DNA of 64,000 nt. Source: Niveibacterium terrae (GTDB taxonomy: Bacteria > Pseudomonadota > Gammaproteobacteria > Burkholderiales > Rhodocyclaceae). The stretch covers positions 2,728,001-2,792,000 of the forward strand of contig NZ_CP172404.1 in NCBI RefSeq assembly GCF_048213115.1, read 5' to 3'. The notes under the pieces were generated by a model. It searched no databases, had not been told where the DNA came from, and worked only from the letters and a program-made list of their open reading frames with translations. Positions 63,176 to 64,000 of the stretch are shown here, in pieces. A program made the position numbers and the translations under genes. Position 1 is the stretch's first letter; each line of letters opens with the position of its first letter.

Positions 63176-64000
63176 TTAGCGCTTCGGTAGATATCTCAAT
63201 GGATCTACGGGTTTCCCCTGGCGACGGATTTCGAAGTGAAGCTTGGCTCGATCGCTGTCGCTATCCCCTAGGATCGCGATCTCCTGGCCCTTTTTGACCA
63301 CTTGCCCTTCCTTGACCAGAATCTTCTGGTTATGGGCATATGCGCTCAAGAACATCGCGTCATGTTTGATGATGACGAGATTTCCGTAACCGCGCAAGCC
63401 GGCTCCGACATAAACAATCTTTCCTGCTCCAGCGGCGTGAACGGCCTCTCCCAGCGTGCCCGCGATGTCAAGACCTTTATTGCTCGCATCGTTGAAAGTT
63501 CCCACAATCTTGCCAGGCACCGGCCATGCCCAATCAATATCGGCATCGCCACGCGGTTCGCTCGCGGCGGGCGACTTCGGCGGTTCGGCAACTTTGTTTT
63601 CAGGACGCGCTTCGCTGACTGCGACTTTCGGGCCCGTGCCCGCCTCGGCCTTGATCGCGGCGGCGAGCGCCTGATCGGAATAAGCGACTTTCCCGCCGCG
63701 CGGCTCGCGCTTGAGACCCTCTTCGCCATGGGCGGGAGGCTCGGCGCGCACGGGACGGGCGTCGATCGGCCGCGTTTCGAGTACCGGCCTGGCCGACACA
63801 CCTTCCGGCGGCACGACGCGGAGCTCCTGACCGACCAGGATCAGGTTGGGGTTGTCGAGCTTGTTCCAGCCAGCGATGTCGCGCCAGTCCTGGCCGTGCT
63901 CGAGCGAAATGCTGATCAGCGTGTCACCCTTCTTGACGATGTAATGACCGGGTCTGGCGACCGGCGCGGGCTCGGCGGCACGGGCGTCCTGGGACGCGTT
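63176..64000 (-). CDS. nlpD: NlpD-type LysM/M23 amidase activator, 5' end outside window
   Basis: About 275 C-terminal residues are visible; the frame stays open to the window edge. A LysM domain lies at about 63815-63950 (HYIVKKGDTLISISLEHG, WNKLDNPNLILVGQELRV). A linker and an M23/LytM domain follow (NKGLDIAGTLGEAVHAAGAGKIVYVGAGLRGYGNLVIIK region). The catalytic His of HxxxD is Asn here and the final HxH is KLH, so it is degenerate, as expected for NlpD, which activates the cell-division amidase AmiC. The standard upstream partner of rpoS. Confidence 0.94.
   Translation of the reverse strand, partial: NASQDARAAEPAPVARPGHYIVKKGDTLISISLEHGQDWRDIAGWNKLDNPNLILVGQELRVVPPEGVSARPVLETRPIDARPVRAEPPAHGEEGLKREPRGGKVAYSDQALAAAIKAEAGTGPKVAVSEARPENKVAEPPKSPAASEPRGDADIDWAWPVPGKIVGTFNDASNKGLDIAGTLGEAVHAAGAGKIVYVGAGLRGYGNLVIIKHDAMFLSAYAHNQKILVKEGQVVKKGQEIAILGDSDSDRAKLHFEIRRQGKPVDPLRYLPKR

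Overview
The window comes from a GC-rich (roughly two-thirds G+C), gene-dense Gram-negative chromosome, most likely a betaproteobacterium of the Rhodocyclales/Azoarcus type. The grounds are the System II cytochrome c maturation pair (ResB/CcsA), the hemA-prfA-prmC-grxD order, accA-tilS, nlpD-rpoS, BamC and the betaproteobacterial style of bioB/bioC/comF. This placement is inference from gene content, not a phylogeny. No prophage, insertion sequence, integrase or CRISPR array was seen.

Layout. 1-9492: the C-terminus of a starch-binding (CBM20) secreted enzyme, then an 11-gene type II secretion/type IV pilus-like operon. The operon encodes GspG, GspF, GspE, a PilM/N/O/P-like platform in place of GspL/M/C, a TPR-secretin lipoprotein and three more pseudopilins. 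9500-14209: thyA, a large protein with PilZ motifs, accA and tilS. 14317-15834: a lower-GC hypothetical gene behind a near-consensus flagellar sigma-28 promoter. 15918-25355: apbC, metG, a SulP transporter, acylphosphatase, a 2-Cys peroxiredoxin and a PAS-GGDEF-EAL protein. 25365-31431: comF, bioB, bioC, a HAD phosphatase, GNAT, hemB and engB. 31519-37690: resB-ccsA facing the hemA-prfA-prmC-grxD operon. 37996-43844: a paralogue of the PilZ-motif protein, a CDF metal exporter, an HDOD protein, a CHMI-type tautomerase, a lipocalin, a nitroreductase and thioredoxin 2. 43917-52066: an RND efflux operon, an ArsR regulator, a small periplasmic protein and a four-module sulfur-handling flavoprotein. 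52133-57213: tRNA-Ser, a BI-1 protein, rlmD, a heptad-repeat lipoprotein, bamC and dapA. 57378-64000: moxR-DUF58-transglutaminase-mltB, then rpoS and nlpD on the other strand.

How parts may work together. The most interesting signal is a putative ArsR regulon. The RND operon and the flavoprotein gene (NPSR/CoA-disulfide reductase + rhodanese + TusA + DsrE-like) have promoters built alike: an 18-bp TAT...ATA operator fills the spacer and runs straight into TAGT, completing the -10 TATAGT. This suggests one thiol- or metal-responsive repressor controls both efflux and persulfide handling. Second, two unlinked ~520-residue proteins share a large undescribed N-terminal region and both carry the PilZ signatures RxxxR and DxSxxG. 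They look like a c-di-GMP effector family in a genome that also encodes a PAS-GGDEF-EAL enzyme here. Third, the secretion operon follows a CBM20 enzyme gene, recalling the pullulanase-pul arrangement, with a perfect hairpin at the junction. The remaining genes are ordinary housekeeping functions.
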